64,000 nucleotides of DNA. Origin: Methylosinus sporium (GTDB lineage Bacteria; Pseudomonadota; Alphaproteobacteria; Rhizobiales; Beijerinckiaceae). Below are positions 35,991-44,470 of this stretch, piece by piece. The translations under genes and the position numbers were made by a program. The notes below the pieces were generated by a model. The model did not search any database and was not told the DNA's origin. It saw only the letters and a program-made list of their open reading frames with translations. The stretch is taken from contig NZ_PUIV01000009.1 of the NCBI RefSeq assembly GCF_003113265.1, positions 37,914 through 101,913 of the forward strand, given 5' to 3'. Positions within the stretch are counted from its first letter, which is position 1; every line of letters begins with the position of its first letter.

Positions 35991-37229
35991 TTACTTCAGA
36001 TTGTTGAGCACTTGCATCACTTCCGACGCGACCTGAAACACTTGACTGTTCGCCGTGAAGGAGCGTTGCGCGACGATCATGTTCGACAATTGGGTCGCGA
36101 GATCGACAGTCGAGCCCTCGAGCGTGGACGATGCGATCGATCCCATGCTTCCGGAATTCGCATCGCCGAGATAGGCCGCCCCCGAGTCCTTGGTGACGGC
36201 GAATATATTGCCGGATTGCGCTTGCAAATTGGTGGGGCTGGCGACCCTGGCGAGAGGGATTTTGCTCGCAGCCACCGACTGGTCATTGCCGAGCACATAG
36301 CTCAGCGTGCCGTCCTTCGAGATGTTGACGCTGGTGACCTGCGAAGCGGCGTTGCCATTGATCGTCGGATTGACGACAGAGAAGGAACTGCCGCGCTGCG
36401 TCATTGCGCTGAGATCGAGTGTGAGCGTGGAGCCATTGGGAACGGCGATCGAGGCGCTGGAGCCGCCGGTGAGGCTTCCGTCCGTCGAGGAGAAGGTGAG
36501 AGACTGCGTGGTGAGCGGACCAGACGAATAGGGGAAGCCGCCATCGGTCGCTGTCGACGCGTCGAACACCGACATTTCCCATTCATTGTCGGATGTCTTG
36601 GAGAAGTAGACATCGAGCGTGACGGCATTGCCGAGATTGTCATAGGCGGTAGCGGATGTCTTCTTGGAATAGGTAGAGGTCGAGGCGTTCGCCGAAGGGA
36701 GATCGGCGGCGCCGACTACATCGGCGGTCTGCGGAAGATTAGCGCTGAGCGTTCCTTCGGTGGACGGCGTGCTGATCGTCGTCCCATAGGGGATCGTGAT
36801 CACCTGCAAGCCCGCGGGATCGGATGGCGCGGATGCCGCCGAGGCGCTGTAGCCCATGAGATAGTAGCCGGCCGTATTGTAGAGCCGGCCTTGCGTATCG
36901 GGAAGGAAGGAGCCTGCGCGCGTCAAATAGGTGTTGCCGCTCGCATCGCTCACGACGAAAAAGCCGTCGCCTGAGATAGCGAGATCGGTCGCCGATGTCG
37001 TGTTGAGCGTGCTGCCGGCTTTGGTGATTTCGATGACATTGCTCGCAGAGACGCCGCCGTCGATGTCGGCGCCGCCCTGCACGCTCGACAGAAGCGTCTG
37101 AAACTGCGTCGTCGCTTCCTTATAGCCGACGGTTCCCGAATTCGCGATGTTTTCCGCGACCGCGCTGAGCGCCGTGGTCTGCGCCGACATGCCCATAACC
37201 GACGTGTTGAAAAGCGCGCTCGCCGTCAT
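35991..37229 (-). CDS. flgE: Flagellar hook protein FlgE
   Basis: FlgE polymerises into the hook. The product has 412 residues from ATG 37229 (MTASALFNTSVMGMSAQTTA). A Shine-Dalgarno AAGGAA sits 6 nt before it, which makes the upstream in-frame ATG 37244 (MKERQ) unlikely. The rod/hook motif VAENIANSGTVGYKEATTQF, the middle GDGFFVVSDASGNTYLTRAG, and the C-terminal MIVAQRSFTANSQVFQVASE are present. It heads the 13-gene leftward operon and has a copy of the shared upstream element 48 bp before the ATG. Confidence 0.96.
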   Translation of the reverse strand: MTASALFNTSVMGMSAQTTALSAVAENIANSGTVGYKEATTQFQTLLSSVQGGADIDGGVSASNVIEITKAGSTLNTTSATDLAISGDGFFVVSDASGNTYLTRAGSFLPDTQGRLYNTAGYYLMGYSASAASAPSDPAGLQVITIPYGTTISTPSTEGTLSANLPQTADVVGAADLPSANASTSTYSKKTSATAYDNLGNAVTLDVYFSKTSDNEWEMSVFDASTATDGGFPYSSGPLTTQSLTFSSTDGSLTGGSSASIAVPNGSTLTLDLSAMTQRGSSFSVVNPTINGNAASQVTSVNISKDGTLSYVLGNDQSVAASKIPLARVASPTNLQAQSGNIFAVTKDSGAAYLGDANSGSMGSIASSTLEGSTVDLATQLSNMIVAQRSFTANSQVFQVASEVMQVLNNLK

Positions 37230-37276
37230 CTGCCGTTCCTTCATATCCGTGAGACGTCGGGATTAGAAGTCTCAAA

Positions 37277-37291
37277 GCTTGCGTGAAGCTG
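37277..37291 (-). promoter_or_regulatory. Shared flagellar upstream element, flgE copy
   Basis: The coding-strand sequence CAGCTTCACGCAAGC lies 48 bp upstream of the flgE ATG. It differs from the flgF copy at one position and the motA copy at one. A TCTAAT sequence follows 9 nt downstream and could serve as a -10 box. Confidence 0.65.
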
Positions 37292-37305
37292 TCGACTGCG
37301 CACGA

Positions 37306-37887
37306 ATGGACCATGCGAGGAAAACGGTTAACCTTGAAATAATCTCGTTCTCATATCTTGCGACTGCCGGCGCGGGTTCTGCATTTCCAGGTTCGTTCGG
37401 CGCAACCGACAGAGGGACATTCGAGGTGAAGAGACGAGATGCGATCAAGCCACTGCTGCATGGAGCGAAGGCGAACGAGATAAGCGCCGGCGCATGGCTT
37501 CGGCGGGTCACGTCTCGAATGCTTCCACGCGAAGGCGTCGTCACCTACTCGGTCGTCGTGGAAGAGCGGCCCTCCTTCGTCGAAAGGCGACGAGAAGCGC
37601 GGCGCCCGGTGCATTTGCAATCGGGCAAAATTCTCGATGGCGGCGAGCGCTTCCTCACAGAGTTTCTCTATAAGAACCGCACCGGCGGAGGAATCAGGCT
37701 GCGCCTCGCGCAGCGCGTCCCGCTCCCCCGCTCCATTCTTCTCTACGATGATCAGCAGGGAGCGCTGCTCGCTGCGAATGTGGTTTGGCAGAGCGGCGTC
37801 GACGCCGGCTGCCGGATGAGAGGGCGGTGGCCGCACAATGAGAAACTGCTCCTGCGAATGAGCGGTCCATACTATGCCGTTCAATGA
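37306..37887 (+). CDS. PilZ-domain protein divergent from flgE
   Basis: PilZ domains bind cyclic di-GMP and often control motility. With ATG 37306 the product has 193 residues; the start is uncertain and GTG 37426 or ATG 37519 are alternatives. The PilZ region begins with the RxxxR-type motif RRREARRPVHLQSGKI, continues with TGGGIRLRLAQRVPLPRSIL in place of the usual (D/N)xSxxG, and ends LAANVVWQSGVDAGCRMRG. The D/N-S-G motif appears as TGGG, so c-di-GMP affinity is uncertain. A link from c-di-GMP to flagellar function is likely by position. Confidence 0.72.
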   Translation: MDHARKTVNLEIISFSYLATAGAGSAFPGSFGATDRGTFEVKRRDAIKPLLHGAKANEISAGAWLRRVTSRMLPREGVVTYSVVVEERPSFVERRREARRPVHLQSGKILDGGERFLTEFLYKNRTGGGIRLRLAQRVPLPRSILLYDDQQGALLAANVVWQSGVDAGCRMRGRWPHNEKLLLRMSGPYYAVQ

Positions 37888-37968
37888 TCAGCGGGGCGGA
37901 GGCGTAAGCCTCACACCAGATTTGATTACTAATTTCTTAACGACCCGCCGTTCCTGGGAGACCTCCAT

Positions 37969-38232
37969 ATGCATCCGATCAATGAACTGAAGCAGCTCCG
38001 TGAGCAGATGATCGAACAGCTCACTCAGATACCCGAGTATCAGGCGTTGAAGGCCATGGAGCGGTTCATCGGCGAGCTGTCGAACATCTATGAGGGCGCC
38101 AACGCTCCCGCGCAGAACGAGGCCTCCCTTCACAAGGCGACAGTGGCCGCGCTCGACAGCCGCCACAAGAACGACGTTTCGAGCGGGTCTCCGCGCGTCA
38201 CTCCTTATATCCCAGCGCATCGCGTGGCCTGA
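37969..38232 (+). CDS. Small hypothetical protein
   Basis: The 87-residue product (MHPINELKQLREQMIEQLTQ) is helical in its first half (YQALKAMERFIGELSNIYEG) and has a flexible tail (SSGSPRVTPYIPAHRVA). There is no signal peptide or membrane segment. A GGAG ribosome-binding site precedes ATG 37969. It follows the PilZ gene by 81 bp on the same strand. No family is recognised. Confidence 0.6.
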   Translation: MHPINELKQLREQMIEQLTQIPEYQALKAMERFIGELSNIYEGANAPAQNEASLHKATVAALDSRHKNDVSSGSPRVTPYIPAHRVA

Positions 38233-38608
38233 TCCTTTTGGGCGATGCGCCGAGCGATCGGCGCATCGGCGTGTCCCATATCTCGGAGCGCTTGCTTACG
38301 GCGGGCGTTCCTCGCTCGCTAATGAAGATTTAACCGCCCATCGCTAGGCTGAAAGCATATCGGGTTGGCCAAACGCGTTCGAGCGTCGGTCAAAAGCATG
38401 ACGCTGCCTCGATATGCCGGCGATCCGGCATGTCCCCGTCGGGGCGCCTCCCTCCACACGATCAGTCGAACCCGCGCGACGCCGCTCTTTGCGAAAGAGC
38501 CGTGTGTGCACGACGAGACATCTCGTCCTTTCGCCTGTCCGAGGAATCGCGAGGTCGCACGCTGCGACGGAGCCCGGTCGTCTTTATATCAGCAGCGAGG
38601 GCAGAGCG
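38233..38608 (+). other. Non-coding interval before the che operon
   Basis: These 376 bases show no convincing gene. A 10-bp perfect hairpin (GATGCGCCGA/TCGGCGCATC, 38244-38267, GCGA loop) follows the small ORF and may end its transcript, though no U tract follows. The rest must hold the che operon promoter. Two short overlapping ORFs at its right end lack coding character. Confidence 0.5.
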
Positions 38609-40084
38609 GTGAAATTCTACGCGACTCTTTTTCCGCCCGTCATCGGGATGGCGATCGGACCGCTCGTGTCGCTCGGTCCTCACACGCTGCTGAGCGGCGC
38701 CGCCTTCGATCCTCTTTGGGGAGCAGCCGGAGCGGGCGTCACGCTTCTCGGCGCCGTCGGCGCCTACCGCGCGATTGCGAGCCGCGTGGCCAGTCCCGCG
38801 GCGCAAATCGTCGCCTCGCTCGATCGAATTCGCAGCGGCGATATAGAAACGCCAATCGCGCCGGGCGGCAAAGGCGGCGAGCTCGACGCCGCTTTCGACG
38901 CGTTGGAAAAGCTTCGCGCCGCATTGCAGGACGACACGCGTCGACGCGCCGAGGCGGAGAGCGCCGAGCGGCGTGCGGCCGACGAAAGGCGCATGGCGCG
39001 CGACGCCGAGTCGCGCGGCTATATCGATGCGCATGAATTCTTCATGAAATCCTTCACTGAAGGCTTGGAGCGCCTCGCCGCGGGCGGTCTCGCGCATCGG
39101 CTCGACGCTCCATTTTCCGCGGATTACGAGAAAATCCGACACTGCTACAATTTGGCGGTCGATAGGCTCCGCGGCGCCTTTGTGGATATAATGGACCATA
39201 TCGACGGTCTGACGTCGCGAACGCGGGAAATCGCCGGCGCGGCCGATGCGCTGGCGCAGCGCACAGAGCAACAGGCGGCGAGCCTCGAGCAGACATCCGC
39301 GGCGCTCGAAGAAATCACCTCCACGGTTCACAAGACCTCCGATGGAGCGCAGCGCGCCGCCGGCGTCGTGTCCGAAGCTCAGGCCGATGCGACGCGCAGC
39401 AGCGAAATCGTGCGCAATGCGATCGAGGCGATGGGGCGGATCGAGACGTCCTCGCGCCAGATCGGCCAGATCATCGGCGTGATCGACGAGATTGCGTTTC
39501 AGACCAATCTTCTCGCCTTGAACGCCGGCGTCGAGGCGGCGCGGGCGGGGGAAGCCGGACGCGGATTCGCCGTCGTCGCCTCCGAAGTGCGCGCGCTCGC
39601 GCAGCGTTCCGCGGAAGCGGCGCGCGAGATCAAGAGCCTCATTTCGACATCATCCTCTCAAGTCGAAGACGGCGTCGCTCTGGTCGCGCAGACCGGCAAG
39701 TCGCTCGGTCGCATCGTCGATCAGGTAGTGGAGGCGAACAAGGTCGTCGTCGAAATCGCCAATGGCGCGCGCGAGCAGGCGACGGGCCTCGCCGAGGTCA
39801 ATACGGCTGTCGCGCAAATGGATCAATTCACGCAGCAGAACGCCGCAATGGTCGAGGAGACCACGGCTGCGAGCCATGGCCTGAAAAGCGACATAGAGCG
39901 GCTGTCGATATCGGTCGCCGCGTTCGATCTCGGCGAGCGCCCAGAATCTGGCGCCGGCGCCGTGAAGCGGATGAAACCGCAATCGGCAAGCAAAACGTCG
40001 CCGCAGCGACGTGTCGCGGCGCGTGGCGCAGCGCTTCCGAAGGAGCAGGCGACACCGATCGAAGAGGGCTGGGAGGAGTTTTGA
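38609..40084 (+). CDS. Methyl-accepting chemotaxis protein (IcpA-like), first gene of che operon
   Basis: The product has 491 residues from GTG 38609, which has a GAGGG ribosome-binding site. Two membrane helices at residues 1-55 are joined by a very short loop, so there is no periplasmic sensor. A HAMP-like segment (AAQIVASLDRIRSGDIETPI), a coiled region and the signalling domain follow. The hairpin tip is IGVIDEIAFQTNLLALNAGV then AARAGEAGRGFAVVASEVRA. The protein ends GWEEF, a CheR-docking-type pentapeptide. The location at the head of che matches rhizobial IcpA, an internal or energy-sensing receptor. Confidence 0.92.
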   Translation: MKFYATLFPPVIGMAIGPLVSLGPHTLLSGAAFDPLWGAAGAGVTLLGAVGAYRAIASRVASPAAQIVASLDRIRSGDIETPIAPGGKGGELDAAFDALEKLRAALQDDTRRRAEAESAERRAADERRMARDAESRGYIDAHEFFMKSFTEGLERLAAGGLAHRLDAPFSADYEKIRHCYNLAVDRLRGAFVDIMDHIDGLTSRTREIAGAADALAQRTEQQAASLEQTSAALEEITSTVHKTSDGAQRAAGVVSEAQADATRSSEIVRNAIEAMGRIETSSRQIGQIIGVIDEIAFQTNLLALNAGVEAARAGEAGRGFAVVASEVRALAQRSAEAAREIKSLISTSSSQVEDGVALVAQTGKSLGRIVDQVVEANKVVVEIANGAREQATGLAEVNTAVAQMDQFTQQNAAMVEETTAASHGLKSDIERLSISVAAFDLGERPESGAGAVKRMKPQSASKTSPQRRVAARGAALPKEQATPIEEGWEEF

Positions 40085-40086
40085 TC

Positions 40087-40557
40087 ATGGCCGAGGCATT
40101 TTCCCGCGTGGCGACGAGCGAGGCGAAGGAATTCATCGCCTTTCATATCGGCGCGCAGACATTCTGCATCGACATTATGGCGGTTCGCGAAATCCGCGGC
40201 TGGACGCCGGCGACGCCTTTGCCACATGCGCCGAACTTCGTGCGCGGCGTCATCAATCTGCGCGGCGCCGTGCTGCCGGTCGTCGATCTCGCCACGCGCC
40301 TCGGCCTGACGCAGAGCGAGCCGACCGCGCGCCATGCGGTCATCGTGGTGCAATCGGCCGGTCAGATCGTCGGCCTTCTCGTCGACGCAGTGTCGAATAT
40401 TTTGACGTTGACACCCGACGCGATCCAGCCGACCCCGGAAGTCGCCTCGGAAATCGCGCGGACTTTCGTGAAGGGCGTCGTCGCCGCGGGTGACGAGATG
40501 ATCAGCGTGCTGACCATCCAGAATCTCCTGCCGGAGCCGGTTCTCGACGCGGCGTGA
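40087..40557 (+). CDS. cheW: Chemotaxis coupling protein CheW
   Basis: CheW links receptors to CheA. The 156-residue product has the CheW fold motifs FIAFHIGAQTFCIDIMAVRE, NFVRGVINLRGAVLPVVDLA and GQIVGLLVDAVSNILTL. It lies 2 bp after the MCP stop, so it is probably co-translated. It is the only stand-alone CheW seen in the window. Confidence 0.96.
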   Translation: MAEAFSRVATSEAKEFIAFHIGAQTFCIDIMAVREIRGWTPATPLPHAPNFVRGVINLRGAVLPVVDLATRLGLTQSEPTARHAVIVVQSAGQIVGLLVDAVSNILTLTPDAIQPTPEVASEIARTFVKGVVAAGDEMISVLTIQNLLPEPVLDAA

Positions 40558-40600
40558 GCTCGAGCCGGCGCCCCTCCCGCAACGACATCGAGACGAGCCC

Positions 40601-40879
40601 ATGATCACTGTCCGTCTACCCGAAATCCTCGACATACGCGCGGCCTCTCCGCTCGCCGCGGAGCTTCTTCATGCGCGCGGCAATCCGCTGACCATCGACG
40701 CATCCGACGTCGCCAAGGTCGGCACGCAGTGCATTCAAGTGCTGCTGTCCGCACATGCCACCTGGACTGCGGACGGCTTGCCGCTGAACGTCGCGCATCC
40801 ATCCGAGACTCTGCTCGACGCCCTGGAGACGCTCGGCATTCCCTTCACCAAAATTTCCGAACAGGAAAGCGCGAAATGA
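40601..40879 (+). CDS. STAS-domain protein, CheS-like
   Basis: The 92-residue product is a single STAS domain: ITVRLPEILDIRAASPLAAE, LTIDASDVAKVGTQCIQVLL and LLDALETLGIPFTKI. In Sinorhizobium the equivalent position, next to cheY1 and cheA, is held by cheS. CheS binds CheA and speeds CheY1 sink dephosphorylation. The usual phosphorylatable Ser after the DAS.V strand appears as Thr (VGTQC). It overlaps cheY by 4 bp. The CheS role is inferred from position and size. Confidence 0.8.
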   Translation: MITVRLPEILDIRAASPLAAELLHARGNPLTIDASDVAKVGTQCIQVLLSAHATWTADGLPLNVAHPSETLLDALETLGIPFTKISEQESAK

Positions 40880-41241
40880 GCAAGACCATTCTGACCGTCG
40901 ACGATTCTCGAACCATGCGCGAAATGCTGATGCTCGCGCTCTCCGAGGCGGGCTTCAGCGTCGTGCAGGCAGAGGACGGCGTGCATGGGCTCGAAGTGCT
41001 CGAGAAGGCGACGCCCGATGTGATCGTCACCGATATAAACATGCCGCGCATGGATGGTTTCGGATTCATCGAAGGCGTGCGCCGGCACGAGAAGCATCGC
41101 GGCGTTCCGATTCTCGTGCTGACGACCGAGAGCGACGGCGAGAAGAAGGACCGCGCGCGCAGAGCCGGCGCGACCGGCTGGATCGTCAAGCCGTTCAATC
41201 CCGTGAAGCTCGTCGACGCGATTCGTCGCGTGGCCGTTTGA
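40876..41241 (+). CDS. cheY: Chemotaxis response regulator CheY (first)
   Basis: The 121-residue single receiver domain has the acid pair D9-D10 and phospho-acceptor D53 (DVIVTDINMPRMDGF). T/S is at LVLTTESDGEKK, and the Lys lies in WIVKPFNP. Its place before cheA corresponds to rhizobial CheY1, the phosphate sink. ATG 40876 overlaps the STAS gene stop. Confidence 0.94.
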   Translation: MSKTILTVDDSRTMREMLMLALSEAGFSVVQAEDGVHGLEVLEKATPDVIVTDINMPRMDGFGFIEGVRRHEKHRGVPILVLTTESDGEKKDRARRAGATGWIVKPFNPVKLVDAIRRVAV

Positions 41242-41269
41242 GAACGTAGCCTTGTAAGGGAGTGCGCCC

Positions 41270-43432
41270 GTGGATCCGATGGCCGCCATCAAGCAGACAT
41301 TCTTTCAAGAATGCGAGGAGCAACTCGTCGAATTGGAGAGCGGACTGCTGCGAATGGAGGACGGTGACGACGATCTCGAGACCGTCAACGCCGTGTTTCG
41401 CGCCGTCCACTCGATCAAAGGCGGCGCGGGCGCCTTCGGCTTCGACGAACTCGTCGAATTCGTCCATGTCTTCGAGACCACGCTCGATCTCATACGCTCC
41501 GCCAAGCTCGCCGCGACGCCGGCGGTGACAAAGACGCTGCTTCGCGCGTCCGATGTGCTCGCCGATCTCGTTCGCGCTGCGCGTGAAGGCGGCAGCGCCG
41601 ACGCCGGCGCTGTGAAAATCATCGCCGACGAGCTCAGCGCGCTGCTCGGCGGCGCGCCGCGGCAGGACGACGACGGCAAGGTCAGCGTCGACTCTCTCGA
41701 CTTCGAGCCTGTCTGCATCTCGCTCGACTCGATTTTCGACATCGGCGAGCCCGAAGCCCCCGCGACGCAGGATTTCATCCTGCGCTTCAAACCGGCCGTC
41801 GGACTCTACGCCAAGGCCAATGAAACGCTGCGCTTGCTGCGCGAACTCGGCCGGCTCGGCGAGACGAGCGTCGAATGCGACACGACCGAGATTCCGCTGC
41901 TGACCGAGCTCGATCCCGAAGGCGCTTATCTCTGCTGGACAATCCATCTGACGACGAGCGCGCCCGAACAGCAAGTGCGCGAGATATTCGAATTCGTCGA
42001 GTGGGATTGCGAGCTTTCGGTGGAAACGGCCGATGTCGGCAAGCTGCTCGAGGCTTTGCAGGAGTCGCTCGAGCCGCATGAGGCGCCGCCAGCGCCGATC
42101 GCCGTCGCGGAGCTGCGGGATACCAGCGTCGCCACAGATCCCGCGCCGACCTCCTTCGCCGCGCCGAGCGACGATCATCCCGCCGCCGCCAGGGCGGAAG
42201 CGGCCAAAGGCGAGGGCTCCGGCGCGGTTCAGGCGACGATCCGCGTCGATCTCGATCGCGTCGATCGCCTCATCAACCTCGTCGGCGAACTGGTCATCAA
42301 TCAAGCGATGCTGTCGCAGCGCGTGTCCGAGGCCGGCCTCTCGCGCGCCTCTTCCGTCGCGATCGGACTCGACGAGCTCGAGCAGCTGACGCGCGATATT
42401 CAGGACAGCGTGATGGCGATCCGCGCGCAACCGGTGAAGCCCGTGTTTCAGCGCATGTCGCGCACTGTGCGCGAGGTCGCGTCCATGACCGGAAAGTCGG
42501 TGCGGCTCGTCATGGACGGCGAGACGACCGAGGTCGACAAGACCGTCGTCGAGCGTCTGACCGATCCGCTCACACATATGATTCGCAACGCCGTCGATCA
42601 CGGAATCGAAAAGGCGGAAGACAGAATCGCCGCCGGCAAGCCCGAGGAAGGCTCGCTGCGCCTCTCGGCGACGCATCGCTCCGGCCGCATCGTGATCGAG
42701 GTCGCCGACGACGGCGCCGGCATCAATCGCGCGCGCGTGCGCCAGATCGCCGTCGACAAGGGCCTCATTCCGGCGGAAGCCAATCTCACCGACGACGAGA
42801 TCGACAATCTCATCTTTCTTCCCGGCTTCTCCACCGCCTCCTCCGTCTCCAACATCTCCGGCCGCGGCGTCGGCATGGATGTGGTCAAGCGCGCGATCCA
42901 GGCGCTCGGCGGCCGCATCTCCATCTCTTCGGTTCCCGGACGCGGCTCGACCTTCTCGATGAGCCTTCCGCTCACGCTCGCCGTTCTCGACGGAATGGTC
43001 GTCACTGTCGGCGGCCAGACCCTGGTCGTTCCACTGACTGCGATCATCGAGACTCTGCAGCCCAAGAAGGAGAGCGTGCACGAGCTCGGCAGCGGCGCGC
43101 GCGTCATCGCCACGCGCAATACATTCACCCCGCTGATCGATGTCGGCGCCGTGCTGCTCTACCGCGACGAGCCGATCGAGCCGACGTCGCAGGTCGCGCT
43201 TCTCGTCGAGTCGGAGAGCGGCGCCAAATGCGCGTTGCTCGTCGACGCCATCCAGGGCCAGCGGCAGGTGGTGATCAAGAGCCTCGAGACCAATTACGGC
43301 CATGTTCACGGCATTGCGGCGGCGACGATATTGGGCGACGGCCGCGTCGCTCTCATCCTCGATGTCGATGCGATCGTCGCGCGCCCGCGCGCTGATATGA
43401 TCGTCGCCGACATGCCCGCAGCGGCCGAATAG
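41270..43432 (+). CDS. cheA: Chemotaxis histidine kinase CheA
   Basis: CheA phosphorylates CheY and CheB in response to receptor state. The 720-residue product has an Hpt domain with phospho-His47 (FRAVHSIKGGAGAFGF). A P2-like region and acidic/Pro linker follow. The dimerisation domain (RVDRLINLVGELVINQAMLS), HATPase boxes N (MIRNAVDHGIEKAEDRIAAG), G1 (EVADDGAGI) and G2 (GRGVGMDVVKRAIQALGGRI), and a C-terminal CheW-like domain are present. It starts at GTG 41270 after an AAGGGAG ribosome-binding site. Confidence 0.97.
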   Translation: MDPMAAIKQTFFQECEEQLVELESGLLRMEDGDDDLETVNAVFRAVHSIKGGAGAFGFDELVEFVHVFETTLDLIRSAKLAATPAVTKTLLRASDVLADLVRAAREGGSADAGAVKIIADELSALLGGAPRQDDDGKVSVDSLDFEPVCISLDSIFDIGEPEAPATQDFILRFKPAVGLYAKANETLRLLRELGRLGETSVECDTTEIPLLTELDPEGAYLCWTIHLTTSAPEQQVREIFEFVEWDCELSVETADVGKLLEALQESLEPHEAPPAPIAVAELRDTSVATDPAPTSFAAPSDDHPAAARAEAAKGEGSGAVQATIRVDLDRVDRLINLVGELVINQAMLSQRVSEAGLSRASSVAIGLDELEQLTRDIQDSVMAIRAQPVKPVFQRMSRTVREVASMTGKSVRLVMDGETTEVDKTVVERLTDPLTHMIRNAVDHGIEKAEDRIAAGKPEEGSLRLSATHRSGRIVIEVADDGAGINRARVRQIAVDKGLIPAEANLTDDEIDNLIFLPGFSTASSVSNISGRGVGMDVVKRAIQALGGRISISSVPGRGSTFSMSLPLTLAVLDGMVVTVGGQTLVVPLTAIIETLQPKKESVHELGSGARVIATRNTFTPLIDVGAVLLYRDEPIEPTSQVALLVESESGAKCALLVDAIQGQRQVVIKSLETNYGHVHGIAAATILGDGRVALILDVDAIVARPRADMIVADMPAAAE

Positions 43433-43590
43433 AGTGTTTTTTGGACGCCGGCGCGTGGAATGCGCGACATGACAAAAGCCGAAATCTTTCCTCGTTTCGA
43501 GAGAGCGCGGAAAGACTGGAGGCCGCCCCGCCATCGACATCGCGCCCCGCCTCGAGAGGGGCCCACGACAAAAAGAACGTAAGCAGCCGC

Positions 43591-44469
43591 ATGAAAAACC
43601 GCCACTTCGCCACGGCTCCGCTCGTCCCTGGGGAATTTCTGCTGACGCAGGAGGATTTCCGCCGGATCGCCTCGATTCTGCACGAGGACGCCGGCATCTA
43701 TCTGCCGGACTCCAAAGCCACGCTGGTCTATTCGCGCCTGGCCAAGCGGCTGCGCAGCCTCGGGCTCGAGAATTTTCGCGACTATTGCGCGCTCATCGTC
43801 AGCGATGACGGCGTCGACGAACGCCAGAAAATGATGGCCGCGCTCACCACCAATGTCACGCGCTTCTTCCGCGAGCCGCATCACTTCAAGCATCTCGAGG
43901 AAAATGTCCTCGCCAAGCGCGCGGCCGCGGTGCGCAAAGGCGCGCGTCTGCGCATCTGGTCGGCGGCCTGCTCCAATGGCCAGGAGCCCTACTCCATCGC
44001 CATGTCGATCCTCTCCGTCATACCAGAGGCGGCGGAGCTCGATGTCAAGGTTCTGGCGACGGACATAGATCCGAACATGGTCGCCGCCGGCGCCAATGGC
44101 GTCTACGGCCGCGATGTCATCGAGGCGGTGCCCACGCAACTGCGCAGCCGCTGGTTCACGCCGCTCGGCGGCGGTCGCGATGAATGGGGCGTGACGGAGG
44201 AGCTCGCTTCGCTCGTCTCCTTCCGCGAGCTCAATCTCATCGGCCATTGGCCGATGACGGGACGTTTCGACGCCATCTTCTGCCGCAACGTCGTGATCTA
44301 TTTCGAAGAGAAAACGCAAGAAAACATTTGGAGCCGCTTCGTTCCGCTCTTCAATCCGGACGGGCGGCTCTACATCGGCCATTCCGAACGCGTTTCGGGC
44401 GCGGCCGCATCCGCCTTCGAATATGACGGCGTCACCACTTATCGGCTTCGGTCCAGAGGAAATTCGTAA
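43591..44469 (+). CDS. cheR: Chemotaxis protein methyltransferase CheR
   Basis: CheR methylates receptor glutamates using S-adenosylmethionine. The product has 292 residues from ATG 43591. The N-domain includes [20 protein letters not shown], then [20 protein letters not shown]. The SAM site is [20 protein letters not shown], and [11 protein letters not shown] and [18 protein letters not shown] follow. The 158 bp between cheA and cheR contain no gene. It lies 1 bp before cheB. The docking pentapeptides of both MCPs in the window are probable tethers. Confidence 0.95.
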   Translation: MKNRHFATAPLVPGEFLLTQEDFRRIASILHEDAGIYLPDSKATLVYSRLAKRLRSLGLENFRDYCALIVSDDGVDERQKMMAALTTNVTRFFREPHHFKHLEENVLAKRAAAVRKGARLRIWSAACSNGQEPYSIAMSILSVIPEAAELDVKVLATDIDPNMVAAGANGVYGRDVIEAVPTQLRSRWFTPLGGGRDEWGVTEELASLVSFRELNLIGHWPMTGRFDAIFCRNVVIYFEEKTQENIWSRFVPLFNPDGRLYIGHSERVSGAAASAFEYDGVTTYRLRSRGNS

Positions 44470-44470
44470 G

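Noticed and set aside
37328..37342. Near CtrA site TTAA-N7-ATAA before the PilZ gene
   Set aside because: One mismatch to the consensus, and it may lie inside the PilZ ORF if that starts at 37306.
41195..43540. 781-residue ORF antisense to cheA
   Set aside because: It is the mirror of the cheA frame in GC-rich DNA, has His/Arg/Asp-rich composition with no domain, and cheA is certain.
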